Made by a program: the position numbers and the translations under genes
Notes under the pieces: model-generated
Told to the model about the DNA's origin: nothing
Database searches by the model: none
Seen by the model: only the letters and a program-made list of their open reading frames with translations
DNA from: DASUPK01 sp963728875
Lineage (GTDB): Bacteria > Actinomycetota > Thermoleophilia > Solirubrobacterales > 70-9
Length of the DNA: 64,000 nt
Assembly: GCA_963728875.1 (NCBI GenBank)
Contig: CAVSLJ010000004.1
Span: forward strand, 124,001-188,000
Direction: 5' to 3'
Shown: piece by piece, positions 7,350 to 16,738 of the stretch
How the letters are laid out: each line of letters starts with the position of its first letter
Numbering within the stretch: the stretch's first letter is position 1

Positions 7350-9038
7350 GTGCCGGACCACGACGTACTGGTGATCGGGGCGGGCCTCGCGGGACAGCGG
7401 GCCGCGCTTGCCGCTGCGGAGCAGGGGGTCTCCGTGGGGATCATCAGCAAGGTCCACCCCGTCCGCTCGCACTCGAACGCCGCGCAGGGCGGGATCAACG
7501 CCGCGCTCCAGGAGGACGACAGCTGGGAGTCGCACGCCTTCGACACGATCAAGGGCTCCGACTACCTCGCCGACCAAGACGCGGTTGAGATCATGTGCAA
7601 GGCCGCGCCTGAGGAGCTCCTCCACCTCGAGCACCTCGGGGTCACCTTCCACCGCAACGAGGAGGGCAAGCTCGGCACCCGCGCCTTCGGCGGCGCGTCG
7701 GCGGCCCGGACCTACTACGTCGCGGACATCACCGGCCAGGCGATCATGCACGTCCTCTACGAGCAGCTCATGAAGTTCTCGGAGGACGTCGCGCGCTACG
7801 AGGAGTACTTCACGACCAGCCTCGCGATGGACGACGGCGGCAACTGCGTCGGGGCGATCTGCCGGAACGTCCGGGACGGCTCGATGGAGCACTTCGGAGC
7901 CAAGGCGGTGATCCTGGCGACCGGCGGCAACGGCCAGGTCTGGCAGCCGACGACGAACGCGCTGATCTGCACCGGCGACGGCATCGCCCAGGCCTACCGC
8001 GTCGGGGCGAAGCTGATGGACATGGAGATGGTCCAGTACCACCCCACCACGCTGGCCGGCAAGGGCTTCCTGATCACCGAGGGTGCTCGCGGTGAGGGCG
8101 CGCACCTGCTCAACGCGAACGGCGAGCGCTTCATGGAGAAGTACGCGCCGAACAAGATGGAGCTCGCCTCGCGCGACGTCGTCTCACGGGCCGAGCAGAC
8201 CGAGATCCAGGAGGGGCGCGGCTTTCCGGACGGGACCGTCGCCCTGGACATCACCGTGGTCCCGCGGAAGCGCATCCACGAGGCGCTGCGCGAGATCGTG
8301 CTGGTGGGCCGTGACTTCGCCGGGGTGGACATCACCAAGGAGCCGATCCACATCAAGCCCGGCAACCACTACACGATGGGCGGCGTCAAGACCGACACCG
8401 AGGGGCGCACGAACGTCCCCGGCCTGTACGCGGCGGGCGAGGTCGCCTGCGTCTCGGTTCACGGGGGAAACCGCCTGGGAGCCAATTCCCTCCTCGACAC
8501 GCTGATCTTCGGGCGTCGCTCCGGCGTGGACGCCGCCGAGCGAGCCAAGGGACGCGAGTCCGTGCATCCGCCCCACTCCGCCCAGGACGCCGACGAGGCG
8601 CGGATCGCGGAGATCCTCGGCCGCGAGCAGGGCTCCGGCCGCCGGGTCTCGGAGATCCGCAAGGAGATGGGCGCGACGATGGACGAGCACGTCGCCGTCT
8701 TCCGCGACTCCGAGGGCCTCAACACCGCCCTGGAGACCATCAGGCGCCTGAAGGAGGAGGCGAAGAGCGCCTACGTCGACGACAAGGGCCGGGTCTTCAA
8801 CCAGGACGTGCTCGGGGCGATCGAGCTCGAGTACATGCTCGACTGCGCCGAGTGCACCTGCGTGGGGGCGATTCACCGCACCGAGAGCCGCGGCGCGCAG
8901 TTCCGAACCGACTTCCCCGAGCGAAACGACGAGGAATGGCTCAAGCACATCGACCTGGCCCGGGGCGACGACGGTCCCGAGATCAGCTACTCCGACGTGA
9001 CCATCACCCAGTGGGAGCCGCAGGAGCGGACCTACTAG
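7350..9038 (+). CDS. sdhA: Succinate dehydrogenase/fumarate reductase flavoprotein subunit
   Basis: This 562-residue FAD subunit oxidises succinate to fumarate in the TCA cycle. The dinucleotide-binding GAGLAG is at residues 10-15. 'RSHSNAAQGGIN' places the likely covalent-FAD histidine at residue 41. 'QYHPTTL', 'ITEGARGEG' and 'NSLLDTLIFGRRSG' are the usual dicarboxylate and FAD contacts. The length is normal for SdhA/FrdA. The start is GTG 7350, directly after a -10-like box. It is the first gene of a three-gene operon in which the third gene is a CCG-domain protein, not a membrane cytochrome. Confidence 0.95.
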   Translation: MPDHDVLVIGAGLAGQRAALAAAEQGVSVGIISKVHPVRSHSNAAQGGINAALQEDDSWESHAFDTIKGSDYLADQDAVEIMCKAAPEELLHLEHLGVTFHRNEEGKLGTRAFGGASAARTYYVADITGQAIMHVLYEQLMKFSEDVARYEEYFTTSLAMDDGGNCVGAICRNVRDGSMEHFGAKAVILATGGNGQVWQPTTNALICTGDGIAQAYRVGAKLMDMEMVQYHPTTLAGKGFLITEGARGEGAHLLNANGERFMEKYAPNKMELASRDVVSRAEQTEIQEGRGFPDGTVALDITVVPRKRIHEALREIVLVGRDFAGVDITKEPIHIKPGNHYTMGGVKTDTEGRTNVPGLYAAGEVACVSVHGGNRLGANSLLDTLIFGRRSGVDAAERAKGRESVHPPHSAQDADEARIAEILGREQGSGRRVSEIRKEMGATMDEHVAVFRDSEGLNTALETIRRLKEEAKSAYVDDKGRVFNQDVLGAIELEYMLDCAECTCVGAIHRTESRGAQFRTDFPERNDEEWLKHIDLARGDDGPEISYSDVTITQWEPQERTY

Positions 9039-9057
9039 GTGGGTAGGGTGAAGAGAG

Positions 9058-10242
9058 ATGGCTGAGTTCACCCTCAAGGTCAGGCGCTTCCAGCCCGAGG
9101 AGGCCGAGGGTCCCTATTGGGAGACCTTCGACGTCGACCTCGACCCCACGCTTTCGGTCCTGGACGGCCTGCTCCAGGCCAAGGACCGCGACGACGGCTC
9201 GCTCGCCGTCCGCTGCTCCTGCCGCGCCGCGATCTGCGGCTCCTGCGGGATGAAGATCAACGGCCAGTCCGGCCTCGCCTGCAAGACGATGATCGGCGAG
9301 GCATCGGAATTCGCCAACCGCAACAACGGCGGCGAGCGCGCCAACGGCGCGCGTGGCGAGCCTGGTGAGCGGCCGATCGTCGTCGAGCCGATGGGGAACA
9401 TGCCGGTGATCAAGGACCTGGTCACGGACATGGAGTCGACCCACTGGACCAAGATCCGCCGGGTCACTCCCTGGCTGTTGCCCGAGGGCGATCCGCCCGA
9501 GCGCGAGTACATCGTCCCGCCGGAGTCGATGATCGACATCACCCAGTCGATGGCCTGCATCCAGTGCGGCGCCTGCGTCTCGGCCTGCCTCTCGATGGAG
9601 GCCGACCCCGACTTCATCGGGCCCGCCGCGCTCGCCAAGGCCTACCGCTTCGTCGGCGACCCGCGCGACGCGGAGACGGTGGAGCGCCTCCACGACCTGT
9701 CCCAGGACCCGCACGGGATCTACGACTGCACGCACTGCTTCTCGTGCATCGACGCCTGCCCGAAGGGCGTGGCACCCATGGACCAGATCATGCGCCTCCG
9801 CCGGGCGGCCGACGAGGAGGACATCCACGACCAGAACCACGGCCGCAATCACATGGAGGCCTTCACGAAGATCATCGAGAAGAAGGGAACGCTCGACGAG
9901 GCCCTGCTGCTGCAGGAGTCCCTCGCTCCCGGGGTCAAGGGCAAGCTCGCCCCCAAGCACGGCGCGATCAAGGGCCTACTCGAGTCGATCCCTACCGCGG
10001 TCCGGGGCATCAGGACCGGCAAGATGCGCTCGCTGCCCAAGCTGATCCCGGGCGTCCACCCGAAGCTGCCCGGCGACGCGCAGAACCACGTGAAGCGGAT
10101 CTACGCCCACACCGAGGAGCACGGGATCGAGCTCAACCTCTACATCCGCGGCGAGGAGGCCGACGCCGATGAGAGCGTCCCCGAGGGCGAAGCCGTGCCC
10201 GAGGCCGAGGTCCTGCCCGAGCCCGACGAGGGAGATTCCTGA
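9058..10242 (+). CDS. sdhB: Succinate dehydrogenase iron-sulfur subunit, C-terminally extended
   Basis: This 394-residue electron-transfer subunit carries a [2Fe-2S] cluster motif 'CSCRAAICGSCG' (about residues 57-68). It then has two ferredoxin-like cysteine sets, 'CIQCGACVSAC' and 'CTHCFSCIDACPKG', for the other clusters. Classical SdhB stops near residue 240; here a further 150 residues follow, ending in an acidic Glu/Asp-rich tail. TAGGGT (9044-9049) lies 8 nt before the ATG, which could give an additional transcript start. The stop codon overlaps the next ATG by one base (TGATG), so translation of the third gene is coupled. Confidence 0.93.
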   Translation: MAEFTLKVRRFQPEEAEGPYWETFDVDLDPTLSVLDGLLQAKDRDDGSLAVRCSCRAAICGSCGMKINGQSGLACKTMIGEASEFANRNNGGERANGARGEPGERPIVVEPMGNMPVIKDLVTDMESTHWTKIRRVTPWLLPEGDPPEREYIVPPESMIDITQSMACIQCGACVSACLSMEADPDFIGPAALAKAYRFVGDPRDAETVERLHDLSQDPHGIYDCTHCFSCIDACPKGVAPMDQIMRLRRAADEEDIHDQNHGRNHMEAFTKIIEKKGTLDEALLLQESLAPGVKGKLAPKHGAIKGLLESIPTAVRGIRTGKMRSLPKLIPGVHPKLPGDAQNHVKRIYAHTEEHGIELNLYIRGEEADADESVPEGEAVPEAEVLPEPDEGDS

Positions 10243-11144
10243 TGACCGACCTGAAGATGGCCTACTGGCCGGGCTGCGTCAGCCGAGGCTTCACGACCGA
10301 GCTGCACGGATCGATGGGCCTCGTCGCCGAGCGGCTGGGAATCGAGCTGGTCGAGCTCGACCGGGCCAACTGCTGCGGCGCCGGCGTGATCGCCGAGCAC
10401 AACCAGGAGCTCGCCGACACGCTGAACGCGAGGACCTTCGCGCTCGCCCAGCAGACCGGGCTGCCGATGATGAACGTCTGCTCGACCTGCCAGGGCGCCC
10501 AGTCCGAATGCCAGCAGCGGCTGCGCGACTCGGAGTACCGCTCCCACATCAACGAGACGCTCGCCGAGGAGGGACTCTCCTACGACCCGGAGGGCTTCTC
10601 GAACAAGAACTTCCTCTGGGTGCTGGTCGAGGACTACGGACTCGATCGCCTCAAGGAGCAGGTCCAGCGCCCGCTCGGCGGCCTGAAGGTCGGACCCTTC
10701 TACGGCTGCTACATCCTGCGACCGAAGCACCGCCTCGGCTATGAGGAGCACCCGGAGCGAGACCTCTACCTGGACCGCCTGATCGAGGCGCTGGGCGGCG
10801 CGGTGGTCCAGTACGACGGCGCCCGCAAGTGCTGCGGCTTCCCGATCATCACCATGGCCCGCGAGGTCTCGCTGCGGCAGGCCGGGACCCACATCGGAGA
10901 CGCGATCGACGCCGACGCGGACTGCCTGGTCACGCCCTGCCCCCTCTGCCACCTCAACCTCGACATGCAGCAGCCGGAGGCCGCGAAGGTCGTCAACCGG
11001 GACCTGGGCCTGGCCGTGCTGCACCTCCCCCAGCTCGTCGGGCTCGCCCTCGGCTTCTCCCCCAAGGAGCTCGGCATGAAGAAGCACATCGCCTCGACCA
11101 AGTGGGTCGAGGAGCGCCTGACCGAGGCGCCCGCCGCCGCCTGA
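10242..11144 (+). CDS. CCG-domain subunit of succinate:quinone reductase (HdrB/SdhE-like)
   Basis: This 300-residue protein has two cysteine-rich CCG modules: an opening 'YWPGCVSRG' with 'NCCGAGV' and 'VCSTCQG', and a second set with 'YGCYILRP', 'RKCCGFP' and 'TPCPLCHLNLD'. Such modules bind an unusual iron-sulfur cluster in heterodisulfide reductase subunit B and in the anchor-like SdhE subunit of non-classical (type E) succinate dehydrogenases, where they replace heme-containing membrane anchors. No membrane span is evident. The position right after sdhB with a 1-nt overlap supports a role as the quinone-side subunit. The SdhE name of the E. coli flavinylation factor is unrelated, so no symbol is given. 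Confidence 0.88.
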   Translation: MTDLKMAYWPGCVSRGFTTELHGSMGLVAERLGIELVELDRANCCGAGVIAEHNQELADTLNARTFALAQQTGLPMMNVCSTCQGAQSECQQRLRDSEYRSHINETLAEEGLSYDPEGFSNKNFLWVLVEDYGLDRLKEQVQRPLGGLKVGPFYGCYILRPKHRLGYEEHPERDLYLDRLIEALGGAVVQYDGARKCCGFPIITMAREVSLRQAGTHIGDAIDADADCLVTPCPLCHLNLDMQQPEAAKVVNRDLGLAVLHLPQLVGLALGFSPKELGMKKHIASTKWVEERLTEAPAAA

Positions 11145-11172
11145 GCGGCTCGAAATCGACCGGACCCACGCG

Positions 11173-11178
11173 TAGGGT
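11173..11178 (+). promoter_or_regulatory. Putative -10 box, SHOCT membrane protein gene
   Basis: TAGGGT is 9 nt before the ATG at 11188 and there is no purine-rich ribosome-binding site in between, so a leaderless transcript is predicted. The box lies just past the sdh operon's end and marks a separate transcription unit. Confidence 0.4.
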
Positions 11179-11187
11179 CCAGGTCGC

Positions 11188-12561
11188 ATGGCGTCGATTC
11201 AACCGCCCGAGATGCGGCACCGAGTCAAGGTGCGCATCCTCGTCATCGCTGCCTCGATCCTCGCCTTCCTGGCGATCTTCACCAGCTGGATCGACCGCCA
11301 GCTGCTCGACACGAATCAGTGGGTCCACACCAGCGGGCGGCTGCTCGAGGACAAGGAGATCTCGGACGCCGTGGCGACCTACTCGGTCGACCAGCTCTAC
11401 GCGAACGTCGATGTCACGCGGCTGATCAAGAAGCGGCTGCCCGACGACCTCCAGCAGCTGGCCTCGCCCGCCTCCGCCGGCATTCGGGAGGTCGCCACTC
11501 GCGCAGCGATGCGGGCGTTCCAATCGCAGCGGGTTCAGAGCCTCTGGCAGGACGCCAACCGCGTCGCGCACACCCAGCTGGTCGCCATCCTCGAGGACAA
11601 GAGCCAGGCGATCTCGAGCCAGAACGGCAAGGTCGTCCTCGACCTGAGGCCGATCGTCTACCAGCTCGCCGATCGGCTCGGCTTCAAGAAACAGGTCGCC
11701 AACGCGGTCGCCAACGGAGAGGAGACCGGGCACCTGAAGCCGGGCTTCGGGCAGCTCGAGGTCGCGGACTCTCAGGAGCTCGACACCGCACGAACCGTCA
11801 CGAAGATCCTCAACGGGCTCGCCTGGTTCTTCACCATCGGCTCGCTGGCTCTGTTCGTCCTGGCGATGTGGCTCGGCAAGGGTCGCGATTGGGTCATTGT
11901 CCTCGGCTACGGACTCGGCCTGATCGCGGCGGGCCTCGGTGCAATCGCGGTGCGAGCCATCCTCAAGGGTCCGTTCGTCGACTCGCTCGCGAAGACCGAG
12001 GATGCGCGAGTCCCGGCACAGCACGCGTGGGCCATCGGCACGTCGCTGCTCCACAGCATCGCCTCCAGCGTGATCATCTACGGGATTCTGTTCGTGATCG
12101 CCTCCTACATCGCTTCGCCGCAGAACGGGGCGGTCAGCATCCGCCAGGCCCTTGCCCCGACACTGCGAGAGAGGCCGGGAGTGGTCTGGTCGGTCTTCGG
12201 GGCGGTCGCGCTGCTCGTCCTGATCGTCTGGCCGCCCAACGGCACCCGCCAGCTCGTTCTGACGCTGCTCCTGATCGCTTTGGCCGCGGCCGGCATCGAG
12301 GCGCTCCGGCGCGAGACGCGCAAGGAGTTCCCCGATGCCAAGCGCGGCGACTGGGTGGCGGGGATGCGCCGGCGGGCGCGGAGGGCGAGGAAGGAGGCCG
12401 GGCGGCGCATGGGCTCGGCGTTCCGGGAGATCACCTCGGACGACAAACACCCCGACGACGCGAAGCTCGACCGGCTCGAGAAGCTGGGTGACCTGAAGGA
12501 GAAGGGCGTGCTGACGGCGGCCGAGTTCCGGGAAGAGAAGAAGAAGATCCTGAGCGCCTAG
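11188..12561 (+). CDS. Membrane protein with C-terminal SHOCT domain
   Basis: This 457-residue protein has one hydrophobic segment near the N-terminus (about residues 15-34), a soluble stretch of about 160 residues, and four hydrophobic segments between about 205 and 375. A basic region and a short C-terminal helix pair follow ('LDRLEKLGDLKEKGVLTAAE', ending EKKKILSA). That last element is the SHOCT module, an oligomerisation or tether motif found at the ends of many bacterial proteins. The soluble loop is probably extracytoplasmic. The function is unknown. The 3' end overlaps the antiporter gene by 4 nt in convergent orientation. Confidence 0.75.
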   Translation: MASIQPPEMRHRVKVRILVIAASILAFLAIFTSWIDRQLLDTNQWVHTSGRLLEDKEISDAVATYSVDQLYANVDVTRLIKKRLPDDLQQLASPASAGIREVATRAAMRAFQSQRVQSLWQDANRVAHTQLVAILEDKSQAISSQNGKVVLDLRPIVYQLADRLGFKKQVANAVANGEETGHLKPGFGQLEVADSQELDTARTVTKILNGLAWFFTIGSLALFVLAMWLGKGRDWVIVLGYGLGLIAAGLGAIAVRAILKGPFVDSLAKTEDARVPAQHAWAIGTSLLHSIASSVIIYGILFVIASYIASPQNGAVSIRQALAPTLRERPGVVWSVFGAVALLVLIVWPPNGTRQLVLTLLLIALAAAGIEALRRETRKEFPDAKRGDWVAGMRRRARRARKEAGRRMGSAFREITSDDKHPDDAKLDRLEKLGDLKEKGVLTAAEFREEKKKILSA

Positions 12562-13805
12562 GGCATCGTGCCGCCGCCGGTTGCCAGGCCGGGATCAGCT
12601 TCGTCAGCGAGCTCCGGGTCGGCCTCGATCCGCCGTTCGATCCATCTCGTCCCCAGAGTGTCGGTGGCGCCGTGGATCAGGATCGAGGCGAGGATGACGA
12701 AGGCGGCGGCCTCGAAGATCGTGTTGCCCTGCGCGACGTCCGAGTTGAGGACGAGCACGGCGAAGAGCATCCCGGCCACACCCTTCGGCCCGAACCAGGC
12801 GATGAACGCACGGTGCGGCTGCGGCAGGTCCACGCGCACGAACGAGAGGAAGATGGCCACGGGCCGGGCGATGAACAGGGCGAATGCGATGAATGCAACC
12901 AGCAGCGCGACGTCGCTGTGGTAGCCCGTCGTCACGATCAGCGCCCCGAACACGAAGAAGGTGAGGACCTGCAGGATCGAGCTGACGTTCTCGCTGAAGA
13001 CCACGAAGTCATCGGCGATCGCGCGGTCCGCCACCCCGAGTGAGATCCCGCAAACGAAGGCCGCGATCAGCCCATTGCCGAAGGTGACATCGGCGATCCC
13101 GTAGGCGAGCAGCCCCATCCCCAGGGCGTAGATCCCCTCGTAGCGCCGAACGATCCCGCCGCCCGGCAGGTGGTGGGTGAGGCGCCCGGCCGCCTGGCCG
13201 AGGACGATCCCGATCAGTGCCCCGAACGCCGCCTCGCCGGCCAGCTTCGCCGCCTCGGTTCCGGCATCGCCACCGGGCGAAGCGAGAATGATGAAGAAGA
13301 GCACGAAGGGAAGCGCGAGCCCGTCGTTGAGTCCCGACTCCAGGTTGAGCGCGTGCCGCACGGATGCCGGCACGCGCTGCGAGGTCACGACCGACGAGGT
13401 CACCACCGGGTCCGTGGCGGCGAGGACCGAGCCGAGCAGGAACGCCTCTGCCCAGTCGAGGCTCGTGAACAGCAGCTTCGCCGCCACCGCCAGCAGGACC
13501 AGCGTGAGCGGCATCGCGATCACCAGCGCCCGGGCGACTGGCCCCCAGTGGACGACCAGCAACTCGCGATCCACGAAGAGGCCGTCGGAGAGCAGGGTGA
13601 CGATCAGGGCGAGCTCGAAGAGATGGACGACCGCGTTGTCGCCCGCGTAGACGTGGATCGCGTCCACCTCGGCCAGGATCAGCCCGGCGGTAACCGAGAG
13701 CACCGCGATCGAGAGCACCGTGCCGCGCATCAGCCCCGAAAGCGCAGCGGCGATCCCGAGCAGTCCTCCGGCGAACAGCATCGCGGTGCCGAAGCCAACG
13801 TCCAT
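12558..13805 (-). CDS. Cation:proton antiporter, CPA1/NhaP-type
   Basis: This polytopic transporter of 415 residues (counted from ATG 13805) has about twelve hydrophobic segments. It contains the diagnostic 'LAATDPVVTSSV' and 'ESGLNDGLALP' motifs, whose aspartates carry Na+/H+ exchange in the CPA1 family, and a late 'FGPKGVAGMLF'. It should extrude Na+ or K+ in exchange for protons. The ATG at 13805 was chosen over one 15 bp upstream because TATAAG (minus strand, 13817-13812) lies 6 nt before it. The hydrophilic C-terminal end is short, so there is no regulatory TrkA-like domain. Confidence 0.88.
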   Translation of the reverse strand: MDVGFGTAMLFAGGLLGIAAALSGLMRGTVLSIAVLSVTAGLILAEVDAIHVYAGDNAVVHLFELALIVTLLSDGLFVDRELLVVHWGPVARALVIAMPLTLVLLAVAAKLLFTSLDWAEAFLLGSVLAATDPVVTSSVVTSQRVPASVRHALNLESGLNDGLALPFVLFFIILASPGGDAGTEAAKLAGEAAFGALIGIVLGQAAGRLTHHLPGGGIVRRYEGIYALGMGLLAYGIADVTFGNGLIAAFVCGISLGVADRAIADDFVVFSENVSSILQVLTFFVFGALIVTTGYHSDVALLVAFIAFALFIARPVAIFLSFVRVDLPQPHRAFIAWFGPKGVAGMLFAVLVLNSDVAQGNTIFEAAAFVILASILIHGATDTLGTRWIERRIEADPELADEADPGLATGGGTMP

Positions 13806-13865
13806 GCGGGGCTTATACAACGTGCCCGTCAGGCGCTCTGAGAGTGCCTACCCGGTTAGGTCAGT

Positions 13866-15168
13866 TCACTTCTTCAGGCGCTTGCACTTGCGCCCGTGAC
13901 GCTTCTTCCGGCACTTCGCCCTGGAGCCGAGCGTCCCAGCGCCGCCCGGCGTCGTCGCGGTGGTGCTCGCCACCGTGCCAGTGCTGGTCGTGTCTGTGCC
14001 GGTCCCCTGGCCGCCCGCAACGCAGGCAGGGTCGTTGAGCAGACTGGTGTCGAATCCGCTGACGCCGGTCGCCTGTCGGGCGAAGCCGAGGCGGGGCAGG
14101 CCGAAGTTGTCCTCCACCCAGCGCAGCAGGCTGTAGTGGTTGTACGCGGCGCTCACCGTCGTCCCCGGGTTGATGCAGGGCGAGAGCGCGACGGCTCCGA
14201 CCTTGCCGCCGCCGGGACCCGGGGTGAGCGCGCCCGGGTTGACGGTGTTGGGACCGGGTTGCTCGTCGCAGCAGGCGCTCGCGTCCCCGGTCAGACCCGA
14301 ACCGCCCTCGGCCTCGTCGAAGGTGACCAGGAGCAGGCCGTTGTCCTGAAACGCCGGTGAGCTCGTGATCCGGGGCACCCATTCCTGGAGGAACGAGCTC
14401 GCCTGGACCATTCCGCCGGGGCCACCGTCGGCGCAGGAACCGGCGGTCCCGTTGCCGTCGTGCCCGTCGTTGCAGAGGTCAGGCGAGATGAACGAGTAAT
14501 CGGCGGTGCTGGCCTCGCTCTGCAGGTCGCTCGCCAACTGCTCGAGGTCGACGTCGTTGGCATCACAGGTCGGGAAGTCGATCAGCGACTCGAAGTAGAC
14601 GAACGGGTTGTGCCTGGCGGCGTATTGATCCGTGGCCGTGGCGCTCTGGGTCTTGTCCTGCGAGTTCGGGGCGGGATGGCGGCAGGTGGCGGGCTGGGCC
14701 GGAGCGGAGCTCGCCATGTCCTGCATGTACGCCCTCCAGGTGTAGCCGTTCCCCTCCAGCTGGGTGGCGATGTTCTGCACGCCCGGCGGGTAGAGGCAGC
14801 CCTGGCCGATGTACTGGCCGTTGGAGGCCGGCAGCCCCGGGCGTGAAGTTGGCGAACAGAGGACAGTCGGCCTGGGTGACCAGGTTCGGTCCCAGGCCGC
14901 TGACCATGGCGATGTAGTTCGCGAGGCTGTTGTGCGCGATCCCGTAGTAATTGGGGATGTAGCCGCCCTCGTCCTTCATCGTCTGCGCCAGATACGGGAT
15001 CTGCGTGTCCGGGCCGAAGGTGCTCGCGGCGTCCTCGTTCTCGAGCACGATGACGAAGACATGCTTGACGTGCGGGACGGTGCTCCCCGGAGGGTTCTGC
15101 CTGCGCCACGACAACGCCCGCGATCAGGCCGCGACGACGGCGAACACGAGCGCAAACCGGCGGCTCAT
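13866..15168 (-). CDS. Secreted phosphoesterase (phospholipase C/acid phosphatase-like), frameshifted, K/C tail
   Basis: This is a second member of the phosphoesterase family (PF04185-like) of about 433 residues, read as one gene only if three indels are allowed. From ATG 15168 the signal peptide begins MSRRFALVFAVVA, hits a stop, and continues in another frame as LIAGVVVAQA. It returns to the first frame at PPGSTVPHVKHVFVIVLENE, and changes frame again near 14,830-14,840 inside a G-run, where ANFTPG must join LPASNGQYIGQG. Downstream, 'FDEAEGGSG' and 'YNHYSLLRWVEDNFGLP' are typical. The protein ends with a basic two-cysteine tail (AKCRKKRHGRKCKRLKK). Sequence on both sides is well preserved, so assembly errors are likelier than gene decay. 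ATGA overlap with the preceding phosphoesterase indicates an operon. Confidence 0.75.
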
Positions 15169-16738
15169 CCGCCCGCCTTCTGCGCCGCGATCTGACTGGC
15201 CGAGCCGCTTCACCGTTGCGTCCGGGCTGTGAGAAGATCTGCTCGGGCTTGGCCGGAGCGGTCGGATAGCCCAGCGCGTCGAGGTAGGTCGAGCGTCTCC
15301 GGGGAGCCGATGTGAAGGCCCTCGCTCTTCTCGGCGCGCTCGGCCGCCGCGTCCTCGCCGGCCGTCGTGGAACCCGAGGGCAGGATCCCCTGGAGGTCAC
15401 AGGGCGTGGTGACGGCGGCAGCGGAAGTGGCAGGTCCGGGACGTCGAAGTTCGGATTCTCCCAATCGAATGAGCGGCCGATGTTCGACGCGTAGCGGTGG
15501 CGCTTGTTCAGGTAGCCGAGCCCGAAGCGATACGAGAGGAGCTTGAGGATCGACTCGTGTGTCACGGTCATGTGACTGACATGGCCGCGCCGCGCATACG
15601 GCGAGATCGCGACGCCGGGGATGCGGAAGCCGGTGATCCCGAAGTTCTCATCCATGTTCGAGCTCTGGCGGTCGTCCGGGACGGCGACCGGTGAGACGTG
15701 GTCGAAGAACCCGCCCCACTCGTCGTAGTTGACGAACATCGCGCCGGTGCGGAACTGGGGGGAGGCCAGGAAGGCGTGGACGACGTCCGCCATGAACGCC
15801 TGGCCGATACGGATGTCTCCGTGCGGATGCTCGTCGCCCGAGAGGCCATGCCCGCCGCCACCGTCGAGGAACATCGGGTCGACGAAGGCGAGGTTCGGGA
15901 GGTTCCCGGTGGCAGCGTCGACGTAGAACTCCGCGACCGGCTTGATGATTGGCAGGTATCTGGAGCCGAAGACGCCGATGAACGGGAGGTCGCTGAAGTA
16001 GTAGGTGACCTTCAGCCCCTGGGAGAGCATCAGGTCCCAGATCGTCAGCCACCTGTAGAGGCCGCTCCCGGTCGCCCCGAGCAGCACGTCCTGCACCTCG
16101 GCGTTGGTCTTGACCCCGCCCGACTGAGCCGAGTGCATGTACTCGCGGTTCGGCCAGGTCGGGCCGAGCAGCGAGCAGAAGTAGCGGTCGTACAGCGTGA
16201 AGGCGTCCGCGACCGATGGCAGGAACGGGATGTCCCCCTTGTCGTAGTAGCCGAGCGCGAAGTCGTCGTTGGGGGATTTCCGGAAGCCGTCCAACGCGCC
16301 GCCGTGGTACTGCCGGCGCCCGCCCTCCCAGGAGTGGTCGGGGTCCTCGAAGGCGCAGCCCTGGAAGTCCGGCGCGAGCGAGTGGGTCGGATGCTGGTTC
16401 CCGTCGTCATCGGGATAGGAGAGGCCGGCGTTCTTCGCGTCGGCGTCGGGATGCCAGCCGAAGTAGTGATCGAAGGAGCGGTTCTCCTGCATGAGGACGA
16501 CGAAGGTGTCGATCGGCATGTTCGACGGGCTCGGCAGCCCGCCCACGGTCTGGGCCTTCGCGGCCCCGCTGAGCAGCGCCTTGGCGGGCAGCGCGGTCGC
16601 CAGGCCCGCCGCCCCGGCCAGCATGGCGGTCTTGGTCAGGAACTCGCGGCGGCGCAGGTGGTGCTCGGGCTGCTCCTCGGCGAACCGCTCCTCGGCCTCG
16701 CGGTCCGGAAACTCATCCGGATTGATCGGAGCGCTCAC
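15165..16738 (-). CDS. Tat-exported phospholipase C-like phosphoesterase, frameshifted near 3' end
   Basis: This enzyme of about 523 residues carries a twin-arginine signal (RRREFLTK, residues 29-36) and the family motif 'VVLMQENRSFDHYFGW' (80-94). Later it has 'NYDEWGGFFDHVSPVAVP' and 'GFRIPGVAISPYARRG', as in PF04185 phospholipases C/acid phosphatases. It would cleave phosphate esters outside the membrane. The frame is intact to NFDVPDLP (near 15,440). It then shifts to a frame reading TTPCDLQGILPSGSTTAGED, shifts back to YLDALGYPTAPAKPEQIFSQ near 15,295, and shifts once more near 15,210 to reach QIAAQKAGG and a TGA at 15165 that overlaps the next ATG. Three indels within about 240 bp of otherwise conserved sequence suggest poor base calls. 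Confidence 0.82.

Noticed and set aside
14582..15160. Continuation of the phospholipase C frame to base 14582 as one 718-residue fusion protein.
   Set aside because: The extra residues are Arg/Pro-rich, while neighbouring frames contain the authentic second phosphoesterase. The fusion is an artefact of the indels.
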